From Lachnoclostridium edouardi (GTDB taxonomy: Bacteria; Bacillota; Clostridia; Lachnospirales; Lachnospiraceae), in contig NZ_OESQ01000001.1 of assembly GCF_900240245.1 (NCBI RefSeq), positions 1,172,712 to 1,236,711 on the forward strand: a stretch of DNA of 64,000 bases, in the 5' to 3' direction. Under the pieces are notes generated by a model. It was not told the DNA's origin. It did no database searches and saw only the letters and a program-made list of their open reading frames with translations. Numbering within the stretch: position 1 is the stretch's first letter; each line of letters starts with the position of its first letter. Position numbers and translations under genes: made by a program. Shown here piece after piece: positions 26,641 to 35,641 of the stretch.

Positions 26641-26889
26641 TTATTTACACAGGTGGGCTGTTATAATTGTATAGCTATATGAGTTGACCGTTATTTTTAC
26701 ACTGCCAGTCTCACAATACCAGTTCTTCCCTTGTTTATAAATATGGCAATCACTGTCTAAAATCTTATCTTTGCAGTATTCAACCACATCAACTGTATTT
26801 ATTTTTAGGTTTCTTTTAATTCTGTCAACACCCATTTCCGTTGTATGAAGCTTATTAATATTGTCCAGTAATGTTTTTTTATCTTCCAT
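26641..26889 (-). CDS. DUF3781 domain protein
   Basis: An 82-residue protein that fits the DUF3781 family over its whole length: LHTTEMGVDRIKRNL near the N-terminus, VVEYCKDKI in the middle, and GKNWYCETGSVKITVN with SYSYTIITAHL at the end. Function is unknown; family members are small and often sit alone in clostridial genomes. The ribosome binding site is weak (AAGTAAGCAAAG). It is followed upstream by the yjdF remnant. Confidence 0.85.
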   Translation of the reverse strand: MEDKKTLLDNINKLHTTEMGVDRIKRNLKINTVDVVEYCKDKILDSDCHIYKQGKNWYCETGSVKITVNSYSYTIITAHLCK

Positions 26890-26925
26890 TCTTTGCTTAC
26901 TTGCAGTTTAAGAGTTGAGGGGAGA

Positions 26926-27372
26926 TTACCTGCCCCTGTGCTTCTGTTTCCTTTTTTGTTGTTTCAGTTCAAACTTCCTCTCTTTCTCCGCTTCCCGCTG
27001 TTCTCGGCTTACAGCCTTACGTTCAGTTTTCAACTGTTCCTGCTGCAATTTTAAAACCTGCTGTGAGCTTGTGCTTATGCCAACATTTTCCACCTGTTTC
27101 CGCACCTCACGCTGCACCCGTTTCGGATTGCGGGCAGCTTCCTTTACATCAGCTGCCACAGCCAGGCCAAATCGCAGATCACAGAAATTCTTCAGAACAA
27201 AATCATATACTTCATAGTCTTTCGGCTCCGCCCCAAAAGTTATCTTGCATACAGATAACTTGTAATCTGCTTGGAAACTATATCCGCCAAATGAAATCTG
27301 CCAAGCTATCGCTTTCTATCTTTCGCCCAGCTCATTATCAACACAAAAAACCTTACCGACTTTCAGCTTCAT
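26926..27372 (-). pseudogene. Decayed yjdF (DUF2992) gene
   Basis: The C-terminal two thirds read as a normal YjdF protein: KITFGAEPKDYEVYDFVLK, CDLRFGLAVAADVKEAA, NPKRVQREVRKQVENVG and REQREAEKERKFELKQQK. Upstream in the same frame there is a TAG stop about 19 codons after a possible ATG at 27372, and the expected N-terminal strand with FWVG is degenerate. The gene is therefore probably inactive, unless a shorter product from an internal start (for example ATG 27159, 77 residues) is made. yjdF genes are often controlled by a riboswitch, but no such structure was recognised upstream. Confidence 0.75.
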
Positions 27373-27461
27373 TTCTGAAAATCAGTAAGTTTTTTTGCTA
27401 TTAAAGTATTCTATTATCTAATAAGTGATACCTGAACTGTCGCCAAATCGTTGCCGATTAT

Positions 27462-27477
27462 TAAGTAAATTTACTTA
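27462..27477. promoter_or_regulatory. Perfect 16-base palindrome
   Basis: TAAGTAAATTTACTTA between the yjdF remnant and the end of guaA. It could be an operator for a TetR- or MarR-type regulator of the former yjdF gene. No regulator is adjacent. Confidence 0.4.
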
Positions 27478-27514
27478 CGCTTCACATAAACATTGGGTTT
27501 TTACGACCTTTATT

Positions 27515-29056
27515 TTACTCAAACTCAATCGTCGCAGGGGGCTTCCCTGTACAATCATATAACACTCTGTTTATTCCCTTTACTTCATTAACGATTCTGT
27601 TCGTTACTTTGCCTAAGACCTCCCACGGCAGTTCTGCTGACTCGGCGGTCATAAAGTCAGAGGTCAGCACTGCGCGAAGAGCGATGGCATAATCGTAGGT
27701 GCGGCCGTCTCCCATGCAGCCGACGGAACGCATGTTAGTTAACGCTGCAAAGTACTGGCCTAAGCTTTTGTCAACTCCTGCCTTGACGATTTCTTCCCGG
27801 TAAATTGCATCTGCTTCCTGGACGATTTTTACTTTTTCTGCGGTGACTTCACCGATAATACGCACGCCTAAGCCTGGGCCTGGGAAAGGCTGTCTGTATA
27901 CCAGGTATTCTGGTATTCCCAGCTCCAGTCCTGCCCTGCGCACCTCGTCCTTAAACAGCAGGCGCAAAGGCTCAATAATTTCTTTAAAATCTACGCAGTC
28001 AGGAAGTCCTCCTACATTGTGGTGGGATTTAATAACTGCAGATTTGCCCAGACCTGATTCAATAACATCTGGGTAAATCGTTCCCTGAACCAGGAAGTCT
28101 ACAGAGCCAATTTTCTTTGCTTCCTCCTCAAATACACGAATAAACTCTTCTCCAATAATTTTGCGCTTTGCCTCCGGTTCTTCTACTCCAGCCAGCTTGG
28201 CATAAAAACGGTCCTGGGCATTGACGCGGATAAAGTTTAAATCATAATGGCCTTCTGGGCCAAATACAGCTTCCACCTCGTCGCCTTCATTTTTTCTCAG
28301 CAGGCCATGATCTACAAATACACATGTCAGCTGCTTGCCCACTGCTTTAGAAAGCAGCACTGCTGCCACTGAAGAATCCACTCCGCCTGAAAGGGCGCAG
28401 AGCACACGACCTGTTCCGACTTTTTCCCGTATTTCTTTAATAGAAGATTCTACAAAAGAATCCATCTTCCAATCGCCGACGCAGCCGCACACATTATAGA
28501 CAAAATTAGACAGCATTTTCATGCCTTCTTTTGTATGGGCTACCTCCGGGTGGAACTGAACGGCATATAAATTTCTTGCTTCACATTCCATAGCTGCTAC
28601 AGGGCAAACTAAGGTATGGCCTGTAATGCGGAAACCTTCCGGAACTGTCTCAATGTAATCTGTGTGGCTCATCCAGCACACAGTTTCCGGGGAAACCTCC
28701 TGGAAAAGCTTTGCAGAAGGCTCTACCTGTACCTCTGTATGGCCAAATTCACTTACAGGGGCAGTTTTTACTGTTCCCCCTAAAAGATAACTCATCAGCT
28801 GTGAACCGTAACAGATTCCCAATACTGGAATCCCTAAATCAAATATTTCCTTTGAACATCTTGGAGAATCTTCCCCATAAACGCTGTTTGGGCCTCCGGT
28901 AAAAATAATACCCTTAGGCTCCATCTCCTTAATTTTATCCAATCCTATATTGTAAGGATGTACTTCACAGTAAACATTGCACTCTCTCACACGTCTGGCA
29001 ATTAACTGATTGTACTGACCACCAAAGTCCAGTACAATAATCATCTCTCGCTTCAT
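27515..29056 (-). CDS. guaA: GuaA, GMP synthase (glutamine-hydrolysing)
   Basis: A 513-residue enzyme that converts XMP to GMP. The N-terminal class I glutamine amidotransferase has the catalytic cysteine in GICYGSQLM and the His/Glu of [11 protein letters not shown]. The ATP pyrophosphatase domain has the P-loop [16 protein letters not shown]. The C-terminal dimerisation/XMP-binding domain ends [16 protein letters not shown]. The start at ATG 29056 with AAAGGAGG upstream is preferred to the longer frame to 29128. Confidence 0.97.
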   Translation of the reverse strand: MKREMIIVLDFGGQYNQLIARRVRECNVYCEVHPYNIGLDKIKEMEPKGIIFTGGPNSVYGEDSPRCSKEIFDLGIPVLGICYGSQLMSYLLGGTVKTAPVSEFGHTEVQVEPSAKLFQEVSPETVCWMSHTDYIETVPEGFRITGHTLVCPVAAMECEARNLYAVQFHPEVAHTKEGMKMLSNFVYNVCGCVGDWKMDSFVESSIKEIREKVGTGRVLCALSGGVDSSVAAVLLSKAVGKQLTCVFVDHGLLRKNEGDEVEAVFGPEGHYDLNFIRVNAQDRFYAKLAGVEEPEAKRKIIGEEFIRVFEEEAKKIGSVDFLVQGTIYPDVIESGLGKSAVIKSHHNVGGLPDCVDFKEIIEPLRLLFKDEVRRAGLELGIPEYLVYRQPFPGPGLGVRIIGEVTAEKVKIVQEADAIYREEIVKAGVDKSLGQYFAALTNMRSVGCMGDGRTYDYAIALRAVLTSDFMTAESAELPWEVLGKVTNRIVNEVKGINRVLYDCTGKPPATIEFE

Positions 29057-29220
29057 GGGAAGCCTCCTTTGTCTCATACTCTTATGTCTGTTTCGCTTTT
29101 GCCGGTAAAAAATCAACCACCAGAACAATATGTCTGATCCTTAGGCCATATTATCTTCCCATACTCCGGCTGATCTTTCATTGACGTACAAAAATCACCC
29201 CGGCAAAAACCTGCTTTCCC

Positions 29221-29249
29221 ATTATAAAATAGGATTTTCAGAATGACAA
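29221..29249 (-). promoter_or_regulatory. Promoter of guaA
   Basis: TTGTCA (29244-29249), 17-base spacer, TATAAT (29221-29226) on the minus strand. It leaves a leader of about 155 bases before guaA. The leader shows no purine riboswitch core that I recognise. Confidence 0.65.
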
Positions 29250-29339
29250 GGATTTCCTGTTCTAATTTTTCTGATTCCCTGTTTTTCACAAAGATCAGAG
29301 AGCGGATATGATTTTTACTGTCATAATCTCCTGCTGAAA

Positions 29340-32192
29340 TTAATCCTCGGTTTTCAGTTTTTCCTTATCCTGAAGATATTTTTTAATATACCTGCCGGTA
29401 TAAGAAACCGGGCTTTCCGATACTTCCTCAGGAGTTCCCTGGGCAATTACAGTTCCCCCTTTATCTCCTCCTTCAGGACCAATATCTATAATATAATCTG
29501 CTGTTTTAATTACATCTAAATTGTGTTCAATTACTACAACTGTATTGCCCCCGTCTGAAAGCCGACGGAGAATTTCAATCAGCTTGTGTACATCTGCAAA
29601 ATGCAGGCCTGTAGTAGGCTCGTCTAAAATGTAAATAGTCTTTCCCGTACCTCTTTTGCTCAGCTCCGTAGCCAGCTTAATTCTCTGGGCCTCTCCTCCT
29701 GACAGCTCTGTGGAAGGCTGTCCCAAACGGATATAAGAAAGTCCTACGTCATTTAATGTAGCGATCTTTCTGTAAATAGAAGGAACGTTCTCAAAGAACT
29801 TTAAAGCTTCCTCCACAGTCATGTTCAGCACGTCATAAATACTTTTTCCCTTATATTTTACTTCCAGGGTTTCCCTGTTATATCGTTTTCCGCCGCATAC
29901 CTCGCATGGCACATACACATCCGGAAGGAAATGCATCTCGATTTTTATAATACCGTCTCCGCTGCAGGCTTCGCACCGGCCGCCTTTTACATTAAAACTG
30001 AATCTTCCCTTCTGATATCCTTTGGCCTTGGCATCTGTTGTGGAAGCAAACAGATCCCGGATCATATCAAATACTCCTGTATAGGTGGCGGGATTAGATC
30101 TTGGGGTACGGCCAATAGGAGACTGATCAATAGCAATAATCTTGTCCAGCTGCTCTACTCCTTCTATACACTTATGCTTTCCGGGAATCGTTCTGGCCCT
30201 GTTCAGCTTCTTTGCTAAAGCTTTATAAAGAATTTCATTTACAAGAGATGACTTTCCAGAGCCTGAAACACCTGTGACGCAGGTCATAATCCCTAAAGGA
30301 ATCTTCACGTCAATATTTTTCAGGTTGTTTTCACAAGCCCCCTTCACTGTAATAAAGCCAGATGGCTGTCTTCTCTCCTTAGGCACAGGAATCTGAATCC
30401 TGCCGCTTAAATAAGCTCCAGTAATAGAATCCTTACACTTCATAATCTGCTTAGCAGTGCCCACAGCTACAACATTTCCACCATGTTCGCCTGCTCCAGG
30501 TCCGATATCCACAATACAGTCGGCGGCCATCATAGTGTCCTCGTCATGCTCAACTACAAGCACGCTGTTTCCTAAATCCCTTAAATGAAGCAAAGTTTTT
30601 AAAAGCTTATCATTGTCTCTCTGATGAAGTCCAATACTTGGCTCGTCTAAAATGTAAGCTACCCCTACAAGGCCAGAGCCGATCTGAGTGGCAAGACGGA
30701 TTCTCTGAGCCTCCCCGCCAGACAACGTTCCCGTTGCCCTGGACAGAGACAAATAATCCAACCCTACATCTATAAGAAAACTGACTCTGGCTCTGATTTC
30801 TTTTAAAATCTGAGCGCCAATAGCCAGCTGCATATCTGTCAGCTGCAGATTGTCCATAAACTGACGGAATTTCACAATGGACATATCAGTGGCATCAAAA
30901 ATATTTTTATCTCCTACAGTAACTGCAAGAGATTCCTTTTTCAGCCTTTTTCCTCCACAGGCAGGACAAGGAGTAATTCTCATAAATGTTTCATATTCTG
31001 CTTTAGAGTTTTCGGAAAACGTCTCCCTGTACCGGCGGGCCACATTTTTCAGAAGCCCTTCAAATGCCACATCGTAAACTCCCTCGCCCCTTTGTCCCTT
31101 ATAATATACTTTTAATTCCTTTCCGTCAGTACCGTGAATCAGCACATCGTGAATCTTTTTGGGATAGTCCTGAAAAGGCGTGTCCAAATCAAAATTATAT
31201 TCTCTGCACAAAGCGTCCAAAATAGCTCTTGTAAAGCTTCCCTTATCAGTACATGACTGCCAGCCTAATACAGTAATTGCCCCCTGATTGATGCTTAACG
31301 TTTTATCTGGAATCATCAAATCCTCATCAAATTCCATCTTATATCCCAGACCGAAACACTCGGGGCAGGCTCCAAACGGATTGTTAAAAGAAAAGCTTCT
31401 AGGCTCCACCTCGTCCACACTGATACCGCAATCCGGGCAGGCAAAATTCTGGCTGAAATTAATAGTCTCCCCATCTGAAACATCCACCATCATCAGTCCG
31501 CTGGATAAATTCATTACAGTCTCAATAGAGTCAGTCAACCTTTTTTGTATTCCGTCCTTCACAATCAAACGGTCCACCACTATTTCTATATTATGCTTAA
31601 TATTTTTATCCAGCTTAATTTCCTCAGAAAGCTCATATAAATTGCCGTCGATTCTCACACGCACATAGCCGCTTCTTCTGGCATTTTCCAAAACCTTTAC
31701 ATGCTCTCCCTTTCTGCCCCGCACTACAGGCGCCAACAGCTGAATCTTTGTCCGCTCCGGCATCTCCATAATCTGATCTACCATCTGGTCCACAGTCTGC
31801 TTTTTAATTGCTCTGCCGCACTTTGGACAGTGGGGAATCCCGATCCTGGCATAAAGCAGTCTCATATAATCGTAAATCTCTGTAACTGTTCCTACTGTAG
31901 ATCTGGGATTTCTGTTAGTCGACTTCTGGTCAATAGAAATAGCGGGAGAAAGACCTTCTATGTTTTCCACATCCGGCTTTTCCATCTGCCCTAAAAACTG
32001 GCGGGCGTAGGAGGACAGGGATTCCATATATCTGCGCTGCCCCTCTGCATAAATAGTGTCAAAAGCCAGAGAAGACTTGCCCGAGCCGCTGAGGCCGGTT
32101 AATACAACCAGCTGGTTTCTGGGAATATCTACTGAAACATTTTTCAAGTTGTGCTCATTGGCACCACGTATTTTTATATATTGCTTAGCCAT
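29340..32192 (-). CDS. uvrA: UvrA, excinuclease ABC subunit A
   Basis: A 950-residue nucleotide-excision-repair ATPase. Two ABC modules are visible: Walker [14 protein letters not shown] and [15 protein letters not shown], signature motifs [16 protein letters not shown] and [16 protein letters not shown], and Walker B segments [11 protein letters not shown] and [11 protein letters not shown]. Zinc-binding cysteine motifs are [22 protein letters not shown] and [15 protein letters not shown]. The length is normal. GAAAGG precedes ATG 32192. An SOS box overlaps the promoter. Confidence 0.98.
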   Translation of the reverse strand: MAKQYIKIRGANEHNLKNVSVDIPRNQLVVLTGLSGSGKSSLAFDTIYAEGQRRYMESLSSYARQFLGQMEKPDVENIEGLSPAISIDQKSTNRNPRSTVGTVTEIYDYMRLLYARIGIPHCPKCGRAIKKQTVDQMVDQIMEMPERTKIQLLAPVVRGRKGEHVKVLENARRSGYVRVRIDGNLYELSEEIKLDKNIKHNIEIVVDRLIVKDGIQKRLTDSIETVMNLSSGLMMVDVSDGETINFSQNFACPDCGISVDEVEPRSFSFNNPFGACPECFGLGYKMEFDEDLMIPDKTLSINQGAITVLGWQSCTDKGSFTRAILDALCREYNFDLDTPFQDYPKKIHDVLIHGTDGKELKVYYKGQRGEGVYDVAFEGLLKNVARRYRETFSENSKAEYETFMRITPCPACGGKRLKKESLAVTVGDKNIFDATDMSIVKFRQFMDNLQLTDMQLAIGAQILKEIRARVSFLIDVGLDYLSLSRATGTLSGGEAQRIRLATQIGSGLVGVAYILDEPSIGLHQRDNDKLLKTLLHLRDLGNSVLVVEHDEDTMMAADCIVDIGPGAGEHGGNVVAVGTAKQIMKCKDSITGAYLSGRIQIPVPKERRQPSGFITVKGACENNLKNIDVKIPLGIMTCVTGVSGSGKSSLVNEILYKALAKKLNRARTIPGKHKCIEGVEQLDKIIAIDQSPIGRTPRSNPATYTGVFDMIRDLFASTTDAKAKGYQKGRFSFNVKGGRCEACSGDGIIKIEMHFLPDVYVPCEVCGGKRYNRETLEVKYKGKSIYDVLNMTVEEALKFFENVPSIYRKIATLNDVGLSYIRLGQPSTELSGGEAQRIKLATELSKRGTGKTIYILDEPTTGLHFADVHKLIEILRRLSDGGNTVVVIEHNLDVIKTADYIIDIGPEGGDKGGTVIAQGTPEEVSESPVSYTGRYIKKYLQDKEKLKTED

Positions 32193-32310
32193 TGTAAATT
32201 CCTTTCAATCTGCTTAACATTTTCCGGCTGTATTGCCTGCCGGCTAATTGGTATTCCAAAAGTCTGCAGCCAATATACCTGCCAAAACCTGCAGAATTTT
32301 AAGTATTCAC

Positions 32311-32350
32311 ATTATATCACAGTTCCTTTTACTTTTCAAACATTTGTTCG
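32311..32350 (-). promoter_or_regulatory. uvrA promoter with LexA (SOS) box
   Basis: Minus-strand promoter TTGAAA (32334-32339), 17-base spacer, TATAAT (32311-32316). CGAACAAATGTTTG (32337-32350) differs by one base from the Firmicute LexA consensus CGAACNNNNGTTCG and overlaps the -35 element, so uvrA is probably SOS-induced. Confidence 0.8.
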
Positions 32351-32424
32351 ATTATTTTCTCTAATAAAATCATCCCTATATTATGTCCAAATAATGAATG
32401 ATCTTACATATTTATTTGACTTCC

Positions 32425-32868
32425 TTAATTTGTACCCTTCCAGCAAAAAAATCCCTCGGACAGAGCTATTTTCTCTGTGATCTCTTTCATATTTTCCGAC
32501 AGATTATAAACAGTCAGGTTCAGACAATCCCATTCAAAAACCAGCAACACGTCTTCCTCTGAAAACAATATGTTTAAGGTGCCGGAGTGGTTTTCCATAA
32601 TCTCACTGACAGCGTTATTGATATCCTCAGGCTTGGGATTGTGGTTCCACCCATTCCACAAAATAGAGGCATGGTAATAACACATCATTTTTAATATAAT
32701 ATTGACATATTTATTTTTCATTTCAAAGCGTTTTTGGCTATTAAGCAAGTAATACTCCACATCAAAAAAATGCCTGTTGGCAGCCTTCTCAACTCTTTGG
32801 GGTAAAAAGTCAATAACATAACACGGCTTTTTTAATATACAGTCCAGTCTCTTAAATTCATCCTCCAC
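32425..32868 (-). CDS. Uncharacterised protein
   Basis: A 147-residue soluble protein that I do not recognise. It starts with GTG 32868 behind an excellent ribosome binding site (GGAGGTGATC). It contains CYVIDFLPQRV near the N-terminus, a segment FFDVEYYLLNS, and a C-terminal half with alternating strands (TLNILFSEEDVLLVFEW, LNLTVYNLSENMKEI). No signal peptide or membrane segment. It stands alone between uvrA and the ureide island, transcribed on the minus strand. Confidence 0.65.
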   Translation of the reverse strand: MEDEFKRLDCILKKPCYVIDFLPQRVEKAANRHFFDVEYYLLNSQKRFEMKNKYVNIILKMMCYYHASILWNGWNHNPKPEDINNAVSEIMENHSGTLNILFSEEDVLLVFEWDCLNLTVYNLSENMKEITEKIALSEGFFCWKGTN

Positions 32869-32971
32869 CTGCTGATCACCTCCAGAATTTCAATTTATGC
32901 CTTTATTCAGTTTTAAATCTAACATTTCGTTTCCCATTTTATCACAATTTTATAAGCCAGAAAAGCTGGCG

Positions 32972-33005
32972 CAAAAAACGGCATAGCCAAAGCCGACTAT
33001 GCCGT
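32972..33005 (-). terminator. Terminator after the AllE-like gene
   Basis: A perfect nine-base stem (ACGGCATAG with CTATGCCGT, 32978-32986 and 32997-33005) is followed on the minus strand by TTTTTT. It starts 27 bases after the allE stop. Confidence 0.9.
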
Positions 33006-33031
33006 ATCTTATAAAAATATTTTCCCAGAGA

Positions 33032-33799
33032 TTACAGTTCAACGTCTCTGTTGCAGTCTTTTGAGTAAATATATGTAAAGTTTGTTCTGCCGCAGCCGTA
33101 AGCAGCCTGTGGGCAATAAGCTCCAAACCATACAAAATCATCTTTCTTGATCATCTTCCACTCATCATCTAACAGGTAAACGCCTTCGCCTTCCAGGATG
33201 TACATACCATGTTCCTGAACGTGAGTCTCAACAAATGGATGGCATCCGCCTGGAGCAAAGGAAAGAATGTGCATGTTCATGTCAAATGCCTTATCTACTG
33301 GAAGCAGATCCTTAATAAATACATTTTCCATGTTGTCATAGTATGCATACTCAATTTCATTTACATTTCCAAAGTAAACGTATGGCTCGCCAACGCCTTC
33401 TGCCGGAATGTAAACCTGTTTGTACAGAACTGCCTTCATTGGCTCAGAACCTGTATTCTTAAATTCCAGACCAACACCTGCAGGAGCGTAAATATAAGCG
33501 CCCTGTGGAGCGTCATATTCTTTTCCGTCTACTGTAAAGCTTCCATGTCCCTCTGCAATAAACATAAATGTTTCAATGTTAGCTTCTGTGCCGAATTTCT
33601 TTGTTGTGCCGCCGTTTGGCTCTGCTACAACTAAATACTGTACAAAGCTTGCGCCGTACTTTGGAGAAGCGATAATACTTACTTTACATCCCTCAATTCC
33701 TGGAATTACATTATTTACTAATCCCTCTGGAGGAATTACTACGAACTTACCTGGTTTAATAATAGCTCTTGTTGATAAAATGTCACTTGGATATCCCAT
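33032..33799 (-). CDS. allE: AllE-like (S)-ureidoglycine aminohydrolase, bicupin
   Basis: A 255-residue bicupin. In this family the enzyme releases ammonia from (S)-ureidoglycine to give (S)-ureidoglycolate, a late step of allantoin use. The second cupin has the metal and substrate residues in FVETHVQEHGMYILEG (E-x-H-x3-H), followed by a glutamine in YCPQAAYG. The N-terminal region LSTRAIIKPGKFVVIPPEG is also typical. It follows the small cupin gene by 71 bases, so the two are likely co-transcribed. The context of allantoinases and a carboligase supports the role; the substrate is inferred. Confidence 0.88.
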   Translation of the reverse strand: MGYPSDILSTRAIIKPGKFVVIPPEGLVNNVIPGIEGCKVSIIASPKYGASFVQYLVVAEPNGGTTKKFGTEANIETFMFIAEGHGSFTVDGKEYDAPQGAYIYAPAGVGLEFKNTGSEPMKAVLYKQVYIPAEGVGEPYVYFGNVNEIEYAYYDNMENVFIKDLLPVDKAFDMNMHILSFAPGGCHPFVETHVQEHGMYILEGEGVYLLDDEWKMIKKDDFVWFGAYCPQAAYGCGRTNFTYIYSKDCNRDVEL

Positions 33800-33870
33800 G
33801 ATTTTCTACCTTCCTTTTCTTTAAAGTTTTATCTAAAATCATCTTTACTCCAAAACTTATGTAAAAATGA

Positions 33871-34242
33871 CTAGTTGGCCTCTTCTTTCTTTGTCTCGCT
33901 GTAAAGAATTACTGCCACATACTCCAGATCAATATCTCCAATATTTCTGATAGAGTGGAAATCTCCGTCCTTGCAGTGTGTCATATCGCCAGGGCCCAAT
34001 TCCTGAATATTGCCATTGTCATTAACTTCAGCTTTTCCTTTTAAAATATAATATGTCTCGAAATCCCCTGCATGTGTATGCTGTCCAATAGAACCGCCTA
34101 CAGGGATGATGCTGATGCCAAACAGTCTTCCTGTTCCGTGCATCTCATTTGGCTCCAGAATGTTTACCACTCTGGTTGTACCGTCGCCTCCTTTTAAATG
34201 TGGCTCCAGTGTTACGCTCATTTCGTTGGCTCTCTTAATCAT
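33871..34242 (-). CDS. Small cupin protein
   Basis: A 123-residue single-cupin protein. Metal-binding pattern: GQHTHAGDFETYYILKG (H-x-H-x4-E), with a later histidine in GDFHSIRN. Such small cupins act as enzymes or ligand-binding proteins, so the job cannot be stated. The start was set at ATG 34242 with AAGGAGAACGGGAAG upstream; the longer frame from 34263 lacks a ribosome binding site. It is divergent from the GntR-type regulator and precedes the AllE-like gene. Confidence 0.8.
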   Translation of the reverse strand: MIKRANEMSVTLEPHLKGGDGTTRVVNILEPNEMHGTGRLFGISIIPVGGSIGQHTHAGDFETYYILKGKAEVNDNGNIQELGPGDMTHCKDGDFHSIRNIGDIDLEYVAVILYSETKKEEAN

Positions 34243-34358
34243 ACTTCCCGTTCTCCTTGTCATTTTTATTTTTTAAAAATTTACCGACTATTTCCCAAAT
34301 AGACTAAGCTATTTGTTCAAAAAGCCGACACATTTCACAACTATAAAAAATCCGTTCG

Positions 34359-34467
34359 CGTGGTCGGCCTCTTTTTACTATTCATTATATCACATTTTTT
34401 TCAATTTACAATAGCTTTTTTCTAACATTTATTGTATAATCAAGGTATTAAAAAATCATTCGACCAC
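34359..34467. promoter_or_regulatory. Shared GTGGTCG sites in the GntR / cupin divergent region
   Basis: GTGGTCGG at 34360-34367 and its reverse form CGACCAC at 34461-34467 flank the region between the divergent starts at 34242 and 34494. The first reads GTGGTCGGCCTC; a very similar GCGGTCGGCCGC lies in the allB copy 2 promoter near 44537. GntR/FadR-type regulators often bind TGGTC/GACCA half-sites, so these are candidate operators for the 34494 regulator. Confidence 0.5.
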
Positions 34468-34493
34468 TTTTTTAGTCAGAAAGGATAATACTC

Positions 34494-35546
34494 ATGGAGA
34501 AAATGACTGAATATCAAAATGCTGCATCGGAAAATATTCTCGATCCTTCCTGCATACATGAAAACCTCCTTCTTTTAAGACGGCGCCTTATGCTTTCCCA
34601 GGGAGAATTCATTGCAAAATATCTTTCTTCCGAAAGCGGCAAACCATTATTAAGCATTTCCAAGCTGTCTAATATTGAAACTAAGGGCGGTAAGGATGCT
34701 TTGCAATATTCCCGTATTATTGCAGACAAGCTGTCTGTAGATGCCAATATTTTTCAGCTGTCCCCAGACGCATTTGCAAAAAATATTGAGCTATTTATAG
34801 AAACTCAGTTAAATAGCGGCAATTCATCTACAAATATTACAGACCTGGCTCACATGGTGCAGAAGACCAGTTATGTAGAGACTCTTGTACATGTTATGTG
34901 CGATTATTTAACTGATTCTCTAATTGCAGGAAGTTTAAAACCAGGGGATAAACTTCCTTCAGACCGGAATCTGGCAGTTATGTTTGGCGTAGGCAGAACT
35001 GCGATCCGTGAAGCTCTGAAGGTTTTATCTGTTTTAGGACTGGTGCGCATTCTTCCAGGCCAGGGCACCTTTGTCTCCTCTTCCAGTTCCAGTTTTCTAA
35101 CAGCGCCTCTCTCTTGGACCTTCCTTCTGGGAGAACATAATCTGGAGCATATTTTAACTGTCCGTGAAATGCTTGAGGATGCTTCCTCCCGTCTGGCGGC
35201 CACTTATGCCACTGAGGCAGATATTGAAAACCTGACAAAGATTTTCAACGCTGCCAAGGACGCGTTTTCAGCCAGTAATTTTCAGCAGTTTTTGGAATAC
35301 GATATTGATTTCCATTTAGCCATCGCCAAGTGTTCCCACAATCCTATTATTTACAATTTACTGCTTACATCCAGAAAGCTGATTACCCATATCAGCAAAA
35401 GCGGTATGGTGACGATTGAGGATTTAATCGCTATTGACAGGGAGCACACTGCTATATATGAAAGTATTGTAGCACATGATTCTGTTAATTCTAACGCTAT
35501 TATGCGCCGCCATCTGGAAAGCTCTGCCAGAAGGTATCACCTTTAA
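34494..35546 (+). CDS. GntR/FadR-family regulator with N-terminal XRE-like HTH
   Basis: A 350-residue regulator with an unusual build. Residues about 22-80 look like a Cro/CI-type helix-turn-helix (LLLLRRRLMLSQGEFIAKYL, then ISKLSNIETKGG). Residues about 122-195 are a GntR winged helix (IAGSLKPGDKLPSDRNLA, VGRTAIREALKVLSVLG, GQGTFVS). The remainder is an FCD ligand domain with LTVREMLEDASSRLAA, YDIDFHLAIAKCSHNP and the terminal MRRHLESSA. It is divergent from the cupin-allE pair and lies at the edge of the ureide genes, so it probably controls them. Ribosome binding site AAAGGA precedes ATG 34494. Confidence 0.85.
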   Translation: MEKMTEYQNAASENILDPSCIHENLLLLRRRLMLSQGEFIAKYLSSESGKPLLSISKLSNIETKGGKDALQYSRIIADKLSVDANIFQLSPDAFAKNIELFIETQLNSGNSSTNITDLAHMVQKTSYVETLVHVMCDYLTDSLIAGSLKPGDKLPSDRNLAVMFGVGRTAIREALKVLSVLGLVRILPGQGTFVSSSSSSFLTAPLSWTFLLGEHNLEHILTVREMLEDASSRLAATYATEADIENLTKIFNAAKDAFSASNFQQFLEYDIDFHLAIAKCSHNPIIYNLLLTSRKLITHISKSGMVTIEDLIAIDREHTAIYESIVAHDSVNSNAIMRRHLESSARRYHL

Positions 35547-35573
35547 GGAGCTCGCCCTGAATATTTAAAAATC

Positions 35574-35623
35574 AAAAAGTTGGATCAGGTCCACATTTTC
35601 TGTAAGACCTTTTCCAACTTTTT
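35574..35623. terminator. Bidirectional terminator between gntR and nhaC
   Basis: AAAAAGTTGGA (35574-35584) pairs perfectly with TCCAACTTTTT (35613-35623), giving T-runs on both strands between convergent genes. Confidence 0.88.
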
Positions 35624-35641
35624 ATAACATTTTTAATAATC

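Noticed and set aside
29057..29220. Possible purine riboswitch in the guaA leader
   Set aside because: The leader is long enough, but the conserved core and paired loops of purine riboswitches were not found on the minus strand.
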